In this document: positions 25,532 to 35,900 of the stretch, one piece after another | How the letters are laid out: the number at the start of each line of letters is the position of its first letter | Numbering within the stretch: position 1 is the stretch's first letter | The notes under the pieces: model-generated | The model's input: only the letters and a program-made list of their open reading frames with translations | The model's database searches: none | What the model was told of the DNA's origin: nothing | From: an uncultured Alphaproteobacteria bacterium | GTDB lineage: Bacteria > Pseudomonadota > Alphaproteobacteria > RF32 > CAG-239 | Length of the DNA stretch: 48,313 bases | NCBI GenBank assembly: GCA_910577205.1 | Contig: CAJTMA010000016.1 | Location: 1 to 48,313 of the forward strand | Direction of reading: 5' to 3' | Program-made: the position numbers and the translations under genes

Positions 25532-28500
25532 TCAGTTCCTCCGGTTCTTTGCTACTTCCTGAAGAGCATAGCCCGCTACTTTTTTATCCAAATCAATATA
25601 AGAGCCATTGTTTTTCAAATAGCCGATGACTTTTCCCGCCGCGTCGACAACGCTTCCGTCTGCGGCCAAGCGCCCGGCGTATTTGCCATCATTGCTTAAA
25701 ATTGTGGCTCCGATTTTATAAACTTTGCCAAGGATATTGTCGTTATTATCTATTGCCAAATCCCCCGAGAGCACGCGGCCGATAAGGCTGCCGTCCCGGT
25801 CTTTGATTCTACCATCAAAATTAACATAGCCTACAATTTTATCAGAGTTATCAATAACTATATCGCCATCGACAACTTCGCCAATCAACTTGCCGGCCGT
25901 GCTGATGACATTACCATCCGACAGGACACGCCCGACCAACACATTTTCACGGTCAACAACCGCTCCGTCCGGCATGACGACACCTGACAGATTGCCGCCA
26001 AAGTCAATTACAGCTCCGCGCCGCAACAGGCTCAAATTTTTATCCGTCGAGCCGCCGGGAAGAACCGCCGAAATGACTTCATCTTTCAAGTCAATAACAT
26101 CACCCAGAGAGTTAACGCGGCCTTTATAATTCCCCCAGATATCAACCACAATGTTTTCAGGAATAATCTCGCCGATAACATTTCCTCTGGTATCGGCCAC
26201 TTTATTATCTGCCGTAACCTGCCCGACTTTAGCGCCTTCCATATTGATAACGCTGCCATCAGCAACGGCATAACCTAAATATGAGCCGTCATAACCGATG
26301 GCACTGCCCCGGGAAATAACGCCGCCGCGATATTCTCCTTTGGCATCAATAAAGCTGCCTTTCGCGTCAATATTGCCCAGCACTTCGCCAAAGCGGTTGA
26401 TAACCTGCCCGTCATGATTAACCAGCCCGATTTTATTGCCCTTAAAATCAGCAACAGCACCTTTTTTAACAACACTTCCCAATTGCTTATTCAAAAATCC
26501 GGACGCGTCCCCGCTCATTTTTCCGAGCGCAATTCCCCTGCCGTCATAAATCTGCCCATCAGGAAACAGACGCCCCAAAAATTTGCCTTCCGGTGTCAGC
26601 AACGTCGATTTTTCATCCATCAAAACGCCGATAATCTCATTCCGGTTATTCGCAACCAGATTATTGGCATAAAGCCTGGCATCCGGCTGACCGTTTATCG
26701 CAATTTTGCCGTTCGGACCAACAACATTCAAGAAATTTCCATACAAATCATAAGCGTAGGTTTTATCCAGAACCCGGCCGATATAACTGCCGTTTTTACT
26801 GAACACATCGCCATAAGTACCGACACAACCAACCGGCTGCCCCGAAAGCGCGATAATCAAGCCATCAGATGAAACCTGTCCCAAGTAATCGCCATCATAA
26901 GATACGGCCACGCCGCTGCGCGCCACGCCGCCGACAATTTCGCCCTGCTCATTCAGAACCGTTCCATCCGGATTGACACAACCGACATATACCCCCTCCG
27001 CCGTACGAACAATGCCGTCAGTGCCGACATCGCCAAGATAAGTGCAGGCATCATCAAAAACCTTTCCGGTTTTGACAACTTCGCCAACGTAATTGTTTGC
27101 CGCATCTAAAATAACGCCGTCAGGCATCGGCCGGAGTTTCGTTTCCTGATTGCCTTTGCGAATTTTGCCATCTGCCTCAAGATAGCCTATATTTTTACAG
27201 CCATAGCCTACGACCAATCCGCCGCGCACCAAGCGGGCAATGACTTCCGAACCCGAAGGATCACGCACCAAACCGTTAGACAACACACGCCCAACTGTCC
27301 GCAAATCTTGTACGACCGTTCCGTCGCTGTTAAGTTTTCCGAGAACCGTCCCTTTCGGCGTAACCGGAATCATCCTGGTTTGCACCAGAGATCCCAGTGT
27401 CTTATCCATGGCGCTGATAATGTTGCCATTTTCATCAACATAGCCGATTTGCCGGCCATTTAAATCATAAACTTTGCCGTCTTCGGTTAAGTAACCGACA
27501 ATTTTGCCGTCTTTATCCAGGACTAAGTTGACAACATCTCCGGCTTTGCCGATAACATTGCCCTCTAAGTCAACCAAAGTACCGTCTTCCAGCATTTTGC
27601 CGATAATATTGCCGTTAAAATCAACCACATTGCCGTTTTCGTCAACATAGCCAATGACATTACCATTGGCATCATAAGCCAAACGCCGCTGCGCTCCGAT
27701 ATTTAAATCCGCAACTTTACCAATGACATTGCCATCTTTATCAACAACAGTCCCGTCCGGCAACACGCGCCCGATAATATTGCCGTTTGTATCGCGCACG
27801 TTACCGTCTTCATCGACATAGCCGATGACATTGCCGTCTTTATCATAAACCAGACGGCGGCCGGGAACGGTCGCGGCTTTACCAATAACATTGCCGTTCG
27901 CATCAACAACTGTTCCGTCAGACTGAACCTTGCCAACAATATTGCCGCTCGGGTCAATCACATTGCCATCTTTATCAACATATCCCATTACATTGCCGTC
28001 TTTATCAAAAGCCAGACGGCGCTGTGGCAAAGAAACCGCTTTGCCAATAATGTTGCCATTTTCATCAATAACATTGCCGGATGCATCGACGCGACCGGTG
28101 ATACGCCCGTGCGCATCGACCACATTGCCGTTTTCATCAATATAACCGATAACTTTGCCGTTTTTATCGTAAGCTAATTTGACCATGCCGCCGGCGTTGC
28201 CCAGGATATTTTTTCCAACAACATTGCCGTTTTCATCCACAAAACCAACAATATTGCCGTCTTTATCCACGACAGAACCATCAGGCATAACTACCCCGAG
28301 AACATTACCGTTGGCATCAACCGCAACCCTGCCCTGTTTGCTGACACGGCCAATGACATTGCCTGAGGTGTCAACGACTTCGCCTTTTTCATTTAAGCGG
28401 CCAATGACATTGCCGTTCATATCGGTAACAGAACCATCCGGCTGAACGCGCCCAACGATATTGCCGTCTTTATCATAAACAAAACCGGCATCAACCGCGC

Positions 28501-29449
28501 GCCCGATAACATTGCCATTCATATCAACGACTGTTCCGTCAGGCAGCACACGCCCAATGACATTACCATCTTTGTCAACAACCGTCCCGTCAGGATTGAC
28601 ATATCCGATAACATTGCCGTTGGCATCATAGACCAGCCGCCGGTTTTCAGCAACGCCGATGACGTTTCCGTTCTCATCAACAATCATCCCAGCCGAATTT
28701 ACACGCCCGATAACGCTGCCGTTGGCATCGCGAACATAGCCGTCTTCATCAATCGTACCAATAATTTCACCGTTAGGCCCGATGGCATTACGGGTTTTCT
28801 GCGCCCCCTTTTCCGGCAAGGCCGTCCCGCTGCCGGGCAGTGTTTGCTCACAGAAATTACAGTCTTCTTTACGGATGGCATTCCCCTCAACCGGCACTTT
28901 TTCTGATTTTGTATTAGAAGAAGACAGATTTGCTTCATGCCAAGTAATAATAAAATTGTTTTGTACATTACCGGGAACGACAGGCATCCAACTCATTGTA
29001 ATATCGCAAGTTTCATGACCGCGAAGCTCTTTGCCGGAGCAGCCGTCCTGATACTCAAAACCATCGAATGGCGGCTCAGCCAGCTGAACAGATACAATAC
29101 TGACGACAGCTTTGGCGTTTGTTCCCAACGTTAGGACGTTTTTGGCATCTGTTCCCAAAACCACCTGCCCCATTTGTACCGGATTAGGCGTTGTCGTAAT
29201 CGGAATAGAGCCGTCATCAACCGCTCCAAATTCAATATTATCATTTGGCCCGGTATCTGAGGTAATTGTCAAAGCATCATCATTATCCGTAAATACAGGC
29301 TCTGTATAATCATCCTGGACAGGCCCGCTTTGCATCAACAACATCACACCCAAAACAAAGATTACAAACGAAGTAATACCAACCACAAGAATAATGCGGT
29401 TGGTTTTCTTCACGTAACTTTCGGAATGTGTTAATATTTCTTTGCTCAT
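25532..29449 (-). CDS. Membrane-anchored Ig-like plus giant repeat protein (N-terminal half of a split VirB10/DotG-like protein)
   Basis: The start ATG overlaps the virB9 stop (ATGA). The 1305-residue protein has a short cytoplasmic N-terminus and one membrane helix (about 19-42). A beta-sandwich domain at about 85-200 has the pattern of ASH/DUF1573-type domains (CSGKELRGHETCDITMSWMP), followed by CNFC near 215. From about 240 to the end runs an array of roughly 60 copies of a 17-residue repeat such as GNVIGRVLPDGTVVDKD. It is the same repeat as in the next gene, most regular near the N-terminus and degenerate toward the C-terminus. There is no TrbI domain. The topology matches the N-terminal part of VirB10 or DotG (anchor, spacer, repeats), with the outer-membrane domain on the separate protein encoded one base downstream. 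It should reach from the inner membrane across the periplasm. Confidence 0.8.
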   Translation of the reverse strand: MSKEILTHSESYVKKTNRIILVVGITSFVIFVLGVMLLMQSGPVQDDYTEPVFTDNDDALTITSDTGPNDNIEFGAVDDGSIPITTTPNPVQMGQVVLGTDAKNVLTLGTNAKAVVSIVSVQLAEPPFDGFEYQDGCSGKELRGHETCDITMSWMPVVPGNVQNNFIITWHEANLSSSNTKSEKVPVEGNAIRKEDCNFCEQTLPGSGTALPEKGAQKTRNAIGPNGEIIGTIDEDGYVRDANGSVIGRVNSAGMIVDENGNVIGVAENRRLVYDANGNVIGYVNPDGTVVDKDGNVIGRVLPDGTVVDMNGNVIGRAVDAGFVYDKDGNIVGRVQPDGSVTDMNGNVIGRLNEKGEVVDTSGNVIGRVSKQGRVAVDANGNVLGVVMPDGSVVDKDGNIVGFVDENGNVVGKNILGNAGGMVKLAYDKNGKVIGYIDENGNVVDAHGRITGRVDASGNVIDENGNIIGKAVSLPQRRLAFDKDGNVMGYVDKDGNVIDPSGNIVGKVQSDGTVVDANGNVIGKAATVPGRRLVYDKDGNVIGYVDEDGNVRDTNGNIIGRVLPDGTVVDKDGNVIGKVADLNIGAQRRLAYDANGNVIGYVDENGNVVDFNGNIIGKMLEDGTLVDLEGNVIGKAGDVVNLVLDKDGKIVGYLTEDGKVYDLNGRQIGYVDENGNIISAMDKTLGSLVQTRMIPVTPKGTVLGKLNSDGTVVQDLRTVGRVLSNGLVRDPSGSEVIARLVRGGLVVGYGCKNIGYLEADGKIRKGNQETKLRPMPDGVILDAANNYVGEVVKTGKVFDDACTYLGDVGTDGIVRTAEGVYVGCVNPDGTVLNEQGEIVGGVARSGVAVSYDGDYLGQVSSDGLIIALSGQPVGCVGTYGDVFSKNGSYIGRVLDKTYAYDLYGNFLNVVGPNGKIAINGQPDARLYANNLVANNRNEIIGVLMDEKSTLLTPEGKFLGRLFPDGQIYDGRGIALGKMSGDASGFLNKQLGSVVKKGAVADFKGNKIGLVNHDGQVINRFGEVLGNIDAKGSFIDAKGEYRGGVISRGSAIGYDGSYLGYAVADGSVINMEGAKVGQVTADNKVADTRGNVIGEIIPENIVVDIWGNYKGRVNSLGDVIDLKDEVISAVLPGGSTDKNLSLLRRGAVIDFGGNLSGVVMPDGAVVDRENVLVGRVLSDGNVISTAGKLIGEVVDGDIVIDNSDKIVGYVNFDGRIKDRDGSLIGRVLSGDLAIDNNDNILGKVYKIGATILSNDGKYAGRLAADGSVVDAAGKVIGYLKNNGSYIDLDKKVAGYALQEVAKNRRN

Positions 29450-31116
29450 TGAGTTCTGACTACACTACAAAAGATACCGTTACGCCCTAAGCGACTACAT
29501 ACATTATCGCCTGTTTCCAAATTTTTAACCGGACCAACCCGAAGGTGGAATAATTCTTTCCCCTGCCCGTCAGCCGGCGCATCCACAGAGAAGAAAGGCT
29601 CATAGCGGCCAAGAACATCCGGATATTTCTTAGACAGCTGCCCCCATAAGGTTTCCAGCTTGCCGACATTGGCATCCGTTCCCAGTTCAATAGAAATGCT
29701 GGAGCTGTCACCATCGGCAAAACCGGAACCGAATGCATATCCGCCAGCGCCTAACCGGTTTCCGCCGGCTCCGGCATTACCCCCTTCGCCGCCGACACCG
29801 CCATATTGGTTATTATTGCGAACGTGCTGCATCTTGGAATAATCAAACCCGTCATTCGGATATGGCCGCTGGTAATCAATATTAACATTACCGCCACCGC
29901 CATTTGCTCCATAACGCGGCACAACAATTTCGCTTTGGCCGACTTGGATATCAAATTGTCCAGGCATATGGCCGCTGATACCGCCGCCAGCGCCGTTAAA
30001 TTCGCTGTCACTGCCGCTGCCGCCCGTCGGGCGCGCTCTGCCGCCAGGCAAAGGCTGCGGAACATCCCACGCTGCATCGTCAAAGTCTGTCGCATAAGTC
30101 GCATTTTCCAATCCGGCATCGTCAGAGCGGCGCAACTTCAAGCAAACCAGACGTTTGCCGTTACGCATAACCATATCCCCGATGCCTTCCACAATGATTA
30201 AGCGATTGTTCGGCCCTTTGGTGCGGAAACCGACAGGGACTTCAATGCGTTCGACAATCAAGGTTACAATCGGACGCTGCGTCATATTAAGCGCTTTTTC
30301 GCCCAAATCAATATAAGTGAAGATATCATCACGCCAGACGCGCTCCGGAGCAATAACAACGTCATCAGGGTTCGGCACATAGACCTCTATATCAAAGCGG
30401 AACTTGGTCGGGTCAAGCGGAATTTCCTTAATCCAGTCACTCCGTTGAAACCGCTTAGTAAAAAGGGAATCCGCCGAGTGCGAATTATTTGCCTTATAAG
30501 CAGAGGCATTCACCCCCGAACCACCGCCGACACTGCCGCCAGCCATACCCGCACCGCGAGAGCCTGCCGGACCGTCAATAACATCAATATCAATAATCGA
30601 GTTGGTCAGACGCTCGGTATTAACGCCTTCGCTTTTGACATAGAAAACATATTTATTACCTGAACGCCCAAAAATAATGATATTTGTATCAACGCCGACA
30701 TTAGCCCCCTTACGAGGATAAAGCAAAATGGTATTAGGACCGGAGATTTGACCATCAAAGGTTGCGTTATCACCAATATACATATCTTCAATCAGTTCCC
30801 ACTGCGGAAAATTAAGCAGAGTCATCATGCCTTCGCGCAGGCGGATCGGCAAAATCAGATCAGGCGACCAATAATATTTAGAATAAGCCGGTTTGCTCTG
30901 CCCTTCACCCAAATTTTGCAAAGGGTCAAGCCAGGCAGCCTGCGTCATTCCCAGAGAATTAAACCCGGCATACCCTAAATTCATCGGCATATATTGCCCT
31001 TGGGTCTGGTCTGCATTTTGGTCAAGACTGCCCATTGTCGCCTGCGCCACGGCATCACGACAGAAGAAAGCCGCCAAAGCCCCGATAACCATTATTTTGC
31101 CAAGATTCATTCTCAT
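29446..31116 (-). CDS. virB9: VirB9 with a C-terminal SPOR domain
   Basis: This 556-residue protein is about twice the usual VirB9 length. A signal peptide ends DAVAQA. The VirB9/CagX/TrbG N-domain is at about 95-180 (LILPIRLREGMMTLLNF, NTILLYPRKG, KYVFYVKSEG). A Gly-rich insertion precedes the second VirB9 domain (about 240-340: FDIEVYVPNPDDVVIAPERVWRDD, FTYIDLGEKAL, NNRLIIVEGIGD). Then comes a long Gly/Asn-rich linker and a final domain (487-556) with the SPOR pattern: FFSVDAPADGQGKELFHLRV then GPVKNLETGDNVCSRLG and GIFCSVV. SPOR domains bind peptidoglycan stripped of stem peptides. VirB9 forms the outer-membrane ring with VirB7 and VirB10, so this version could tie the ring to sites of wall turnover. 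VirB9 C-terminal SPOR fusion is my reading by pattern. Confidence 0.9.
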   Translation of the reverse strand: MRMNLGKIMVIGALAAFFCRDAVAQATMGSLDQNADQTQGQYMPMNLGYAGFNSLGMTQAAWLDPLQNLGEGQSKPAYSKYYWSPDLILPIRLREGMMTLLNFPQWELIEDMYIGDNATFDGQISGPNTILLYPRKGANVGVDTNIIIFGRSGNKYVFYVKSEGVNTERLTNSIIDIDVIDGPAGSRGAGMAGGSVGGGSGVNASAYKANNSHSADSLFTKRFQRSDWIKEIPLDPTKFRFDIEVYVPNPDDVVIAPERVWRDDIFTYIDLGEKALNMTQRPIVTLIVERIEVPVGFRTKGPNNRLIIVEGIGDMVMRNGKRLVCLKLRRSDDAGLENATYATDFDDAAWDVPQPLPGGRARPTGGSGSDSEFNGAGGGISGHMPGQFDIQVGQSEIVVPRYGANGGGGNVNIDYQRPYPNDGFDYSKMQHVRNNNQYGGVGGEGGNAGAGGNRLGAGGYAFGSGFADGDSSSISIELGTDANVGKLETLWGQLSKKYPDVLGRYEPFFSVDAPADGQGKELFHLRVGPVKNLETGDNVCSRLGRNGIFCSVVRTQ

Positions 31117-31135
31117 TTTGATATACCTTATAAAC

Positions 31136-31867
31136 CTATCTAACTTTATTATACGTCAGAGAATAACGCTCAACCGTAAACCCGACCGGGTTGTTCAGGC
31201 GCTCGCCATATTTCACGCTTTTGCGGCGGTATCCGACACGCAAGGACGCCGTCCAATAATTAATTTCAGGAGCAGTCGAATCAGGATACATATCCTGTGT
31301 TTCATATTCAACCTGCCACAATCCCTGTCCCAGTTCGTTAACTGTCAAAATCCGGACATTACGCTGCAAACTACGGGTACGAATTAATTCTATCGCCCGC
31401 TTGGCCGTTTTATTCAAAAATTCCTGATAAACCGCAGGAGATGACATTTCCTGAATCGGACCGCCGGGCATCCAGCGGGCTTCCATTTCAGGAATATCCC
31501 TATCGAAAGAACTGCGCTGCAATACATATTCACGAACAAAAACTTCAGTAATCGCTTTTTCATCAGACAGATTGCCGCGAACAGGCATAATATTATACAC
31601 CTGCTCAGATTTTGACTGGAAAGTCAGGAGAAACGGTTCGACACGAAACAACGGCATAACCTGCGCAATCGCCAGCAGAAGCACCACATTACAACAAATG
31701 CTGATTGCCGTAATAATCGCAAAAGCACGCGCCGTCCACAAATAGCGCTTTTCGCCGACATTTGCGACAAAGACATCGCCATTGCTCTGCCGGGGCGCAG
31801 ACTGCGCCGCGGGGCGACCGCCGATTAAACGTTGCTGTGTGTTATTTCCGCCTAAACGATTGACCAT
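31136..31867 (-). CDS. virB8: VirB8 T4SS inner-membrane assembly protein (copy 1)
   Basis: This 243-residue bitopic protein has a cytoplasmic N-terminus of about 45 residues (Gln/Arg-rich) and one membrane helix (about 46-72). The periplasmic NTF2-like VirB8 domain has FVREYVLQRSSF, MEARWMPGGP, YWTASLRVGYRRK and the closing NNPVGFTVERYSLTY, a hallmark of VirB8. VirB8 helps to nucleate the machine in the inner membrane. It lies 20 bases upstream of virB9 and 12 bases after the VirB7-like gene. A second VirB8 at 32183-32941 shares the same motifs but has diverged widely, so this is an old duplication, as in Rickettsiales-type systems. Confidence 0.92.
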   Translation of the reverse strand: MVNRLGGNNTQQRLIGGRPAAQSAPRQSNGDVFVANVGEKRYLWTARAFAIITAISICCNVVLLLAIAQVMPLFRVEPFLLTFQSKSEQVYNIMPVRGNLSDEKAITEVFVREYVLQRSSFDRDIPEMEARWMPGGPIQEMSSPAVYQEFLNKTAKRAIELIRTRSLQRNVRILTVNELGQGLWQVEYETQDMYPDSTAPEINYWTASLRVGYRRKSVKYGERLNNPVGFTVERYSLTYNKVR

Positions 31868-31878
31868 TTCAGCCCATC

Positions 31879-32067
31879 CTAAATAGTTTCAACAAACCAA
31901 TCGGGAAGCGTTTTGGGCAATTCAAGCTGCAAGCAGGCGCAAGGGGAAAGCTTCAATTCGTCCACACCTTTACCAACGCCGACCGGCTCAGCTTCATAAT
32001 ATGAGCCAAAAACGCCGCAGGCCGAAAGCAAAAGCAGCACGAAGAGCACGATAATTTTCTTAGACAT
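31879..32067 (-). CDS. Small VirB7-like lipoprotein
   Basis: This 62-residue protein has a lipobox ending LLSAC (Cys17), so the mature part is 46 residues. It carries two further cysteines (SPCACLQLELP). VirB7 is a short outer-membrane lipoprotein that stabilises VirB9, often by a disulfide. Size, lipobox, cysteine and position between two virB8 genes next to virB9 all fit, although sequence alone cannot prove it. The 115 bases upstream (32068-32182) are AT-rich and contain the palindrome GAGTACTC (32096-32103). It is the largest gap in the leftward operon, so an internal promoter or processing site is possible there. Confidence 0.7.
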   Translation of the reverse strand: MSKKIIVLFVLLLLSACGVFGSYYEAEPVGVGKGVDELKLSPCACLQLELPKTLPDWFVETI

Positions 32068-32182
32068 ATCTTATCCTTTTAATCTATATATATGTGAGTA
32101 CTCGTATAGATATTAAGAAACTATACTCTTTTAAATTAAAAGTCTAATATCGTCTTGAGAAAATCCCCAACTTATCAACAGC

Positions 32183-32941
32183 CTAGAGAATTTCGACTTC
32201 CGCCTGCGAATAACGGACGACAGTGAAGCCTATCGGATTTATCAAACGCAACCCGACAAACTCCCGGCCGGGAATGAAAAATGCCGTTACAGAGGCTGTC
32301 CAATAGCGAACATCCAAAATCCGTGCCTTTGTCTTTTGATCTACCGCATTTCGCGAGAGTTCATAAGTTTTAAAGTCCACTTTCCAGACCGGACTGCGCT
32401 CGCCGCCAAGCTTGCCAATGGAAATAATTTCAACTTCCCGAACCACACCATCGTGACGAATCTGCCCCCAGATTGTTTCCCGATACTGTTCAAACTCATT
32501 ATACACCCGAGGTGCTGAAAGAAAGCTTAACATTCCGCCTTGATACCAGCGTGTTTGCATTTCTTTTTCATCATCAATAATCGTATTGCGCATAATGACA
32601 TATTGGCGCACGAAAATTTCCATCAGCTGGTTTTTGGAGGCCATCCGGTTGGTAATGGCTTCAGCCCGGACAATGCCGTCCGAGGAATCTTGGTTAATGA
32701 TTAAAAACGGCTCGACATTCACTTGCGGCGCTAACTTAAACAATGCCAGTGACGAACTCATGAAAATCAAAAGCGAAACAATGGCAAAAAAGATAAACAG
32801 CCGTGACAGCCACATATAATATTTAAGCTTAAAGCCGGCTTTTTCCTGTTCTGTTTCGCTGATAAATTCGTGCGTGCGGCCGCTTCCATCCGCCAATGAC
32901 AGAATTTTTGTGCCTTCCAGCCTGTTATTCAAATCGCTCAT
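32183..32941 (-). CDS. virB8: VirB8 T4SS inner-membrane assembly protein (copy 2)
   Basis: ATG 32941 is chosen because GGGGAG lies six bases upstream. The 252-residue protein has a cytoplasmic tail, one membrane helix (about 43-70) and a VirB8 domain with FVRQYVIMRNTI, MQTRWYQGGML, YNEFEQYRETIW, RYWTASVTAFFI and the closing INPIGFTVVRYSQAE. The shared spacing with copy 1 (FVR.YV, WTAS, NP.GFTV.RYS) shows paralogy. Two different VirB8s may form mixed rings or serve different steps of assembly. The gene follows the giant coiled-coil gene by 14 bases. Confidence 0.92.
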   Translation of the reverse strand: MSDLNNRLEGTKILSLADGSGRTHEFISETEQEKAGFKLKYYMWLSRLFIFFAIVSLLIFMSSSLALFKLAPQVNVEPFLIINQDSSDGIVRAEAITNRMASKNQLMEIFVRQYVIMRNTIIDDEKEMQTRWYQGGMLSFLSAPRVYNEFEQYRETIWGQIRHDGVVREVEIISIGKLGGERSPVWKVDFKTYELSRNAVDQKTKARILDVRYWTASVTAFFIPGREFVGLRLINPIGFTVVRYSQAEVEIL

Positions 32942-32955
32942 CAAACTCCCCGCTG

Positions 32956-35900
32956 TTAATATGCCGCACAGAACGGTATGGGATAAGATTTTATTTGTTT
33001 TTCAAATTCCTCATCTGCCCGTTTTTTATATTCTTCAGTTACCTGACGGTTAACTTCCTCGGTTTTAATGCTCTCATCAAGCGAAGCGCCGCTGTCAGTT
33101 ACGTCTGTCAGAGGGATGTAGGCGTTTTTATCTTTACGCAAAGCGGTGAGAATGTTTCTGATTTTACTCAAGCGCTCTTCAACCACATCGTTGTCTTTGA
33201 CCTGAACGGCTTCCATCTCCTCAAAACCTTCATTAACCAAAGTATTTTTACGGCGGTTCAGGGTATTCTTCGTCAAATCATAGTCTTCCTGTTTGGCAAG
33301 ATTATAATCCGCACTGGGCTTAAAGCCGGCTTTTTCCAACTGTTCAAGCAGTGTTTCTTTGGCCTCGTCCACACTCAGCTTTAATTCGTCCAAAGCCTGG
33401 CGGTAACTGATTTCCTGCTCGACAAATGTCAGGAAATTGCCAAACTGGTTTTTATTCAGCAAGGTTTTTTTGTAGACTTCGTCCTGCATATTCTTTTGAT
33501 AAGAGTTGTTTTCCTGACTGGTTTCTTCGGCCATTTTGCTCAGCCTTGACAACACTGTTTCCGGGGCAACATTAAAGTAGATGCCATTATCCCCGGCGCG
33601 CAGCAGAGTTCCCAGTTCGCTGTGCGATGTACTTCCGGAAAATTCCTGGAATAACACAACTTTGGCCGGAGCGGTTACTTCCTCTATCTTATCTTCTACG
33701 GTTACATAGAGATTGCCCAGCAAACCGCCTTTGCTTTGAATTGTTATGTCATTACACTGCGGCATCTTAGCCATTTGTGCCGGACGATAAGCTTTTTCTT
33801 CGGCCGTTGCTTTAGAAGACAGAATTTTGTTTGTATAAACACTGTATTGCCCGTCAGCATTTTTGACATCAATGATATGATCACCCAAACGGCAAGGATA
33901 ACGGCCGCCGCGCATAAAGGACGGGGTTTCGTTACCTTCTGCCAGCAATGTTTTTAAATCAACATCTTTTTCAACGAAGGCTTTGCCATCTAAGATACGC
34001 TTCCAGATTTCGGGCATTTTAGAACCGCTGTTAAGGAAGCTTTCGCGGGCAATTCCGCCGTCGGCAGCTTGCGGAATGTTATCATAATCCACATCATCAA
34101 AGTGCACGACTTCACGGAGCGGCGGCAGATATTCCCGCGGTGCAGCTTTAGGCACCATAAAATCGCGCCCTTTGGCATAAGCGCCGACAAAATATGCCGT
34201 ATCAACACGCTTGCAGTTATCACCGGCACAAGCCTGTTCCTGCATCAGCTTCTGGAAGAGCGATGTCAGCGGTTTGATTATTGAATTTGTTTTGGCATAA
34301 GCGCCAACCGCGGAGGAAAACTCACTCAAACCCTCAACCGGCATTGACTGCAGCTGATCCATCAAATTGGTGTGGATTTTAACCACCTTATCTCCATATT
34401 CGCCGACATACAGCCCGTCACCGAGGTTCAATATCGACTTATGCGCCTCATCAACCAACTGATCCGCATAGTTTTTAGTATCATCGGTCAGCCCCGTGGC
34501 CGCACTGAGAATATTCAACAGGCTGAACGGCGGGAGAATTCCTCCTGCGCCGGCAACCGGCAAGCCTATTTTATCTTTATAATAACCGATTAAATCCAGC
34601 GTTTTTTTAGCTTGGCGTTTGCTTTCGATGTACTTCTGAGCTTCCTCCAGCTTTTGATAGTAAGCCTGCTCTATTTTCTGCACCTGAGCGGCATAATCTG
34701 CCTCAACGGCTTTTATCTGCTGATCTACATTTTCAATCTGCCGGCTAAGGCTGCTGATTTCCTGCCCTTTTTGTTCGCTGAAGGACTTGAGCTGAGCGGC
34801 TTTTTTCTCGTTAGCCGCAGCGTTTTCCTGATTTTCGGACAGCTGAACTTTGGCCAAAGCCATATCTTCGCCGTCTTCCTCATTGATTTCCATCGTTTCG
34901 CTGACTGTCGCCCGAGAATAAGTCGTTTCAACAGCGTCTATTGTCTGTTCACGGACTTCAGTGTCTTCAACAATCCGGGATTCTTCCGTTTGGCTGGAAA
35001 TTTTTTCATCCAATGCCGCATCCAGCTTGGCTTTTTCCTGCTGATAATTGATTTGTTTTATCGGATATTCCGCCCCAAAATACAAAGTCTGCGACAAAGC
35101 ATATTTGGGCGCGCTTAGCGGAGCAAAATCCGAATTATCGCTAAACGGGCGGCGGAACAAACTCTTCTTGCCTGTTGAAGACGCTTTGTTTTCAGGATAC
35201 AGGCTGAGCGAACCGTCCACATTGCTGTTTGTGTTTGTGCGCATCAGCTGCTGACGGGCTTTTTGATTATTTTCTTCAACGGCTTTGGCGGCTTCCTGCT
35301 GTTTGGCTTCATACTGCAGCTTTTGCACTTTTTCGTTATATTCCGACAAAACCTCTCCGGTATCAAACAGCAATTTCTTTTCCTTGACTTCTTCGCGTTT
35401 GATTGAGTGAATCTGTTCAGTTTTTTCAGGAGAAAGCTCAAAACTTTCTTCACTATATTCAATATCCGTGGTGCGAATCAAGTTGTCTTCATCTTCACCG
35501 CGGCGTTCTTCCAGGTATTTTATTTGTTTTTCTTTGACCGCAATACCCGCTTCTGCTTCTAATTTCTCTTGGCGCGCAACATTCAATTGCTCATTATTGC
35601 CGGACAATATTTCAGAAGCATTGTCAATTCGGTTTTGCAATGTTTTCTTTTGGCTGTTTAATGCTTGCAAGCGGCTGTTCTTGCGCTGCAACACCTCTGC
35701 CAGCATCTGGCTGCGGTTGTTTTCCAAGTCTTTCAGAACCGTGGCGGGATTTGAGCCGTCTTCTTCTTTCGCCAAGCGGGCAGATAATTTATCCAATCCG
35801 GCGCGATTATTGGCTCGTTCTTCCTCATCAGAAACTGTCAAATCATTCAGGGAATAAGCCAAATCAATAATAACAGCGCTCACATCCAGCTGATGTAAGT

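Noticed and set aside
25528..25540. Programmed frameshift joining the two VirB10-type genes
   Set aside because: No slippery heptamer at the junction. The second gene has its own ribosome site and a Sec signal peptide, which argues for separate products.
20341..29449. CRISPR-like look of regularly spaced short repeats
   Set aside because: The period is 51 bases, in frame throughout, with no unique spacers or flanking cas genes; it is a protein repeat array.
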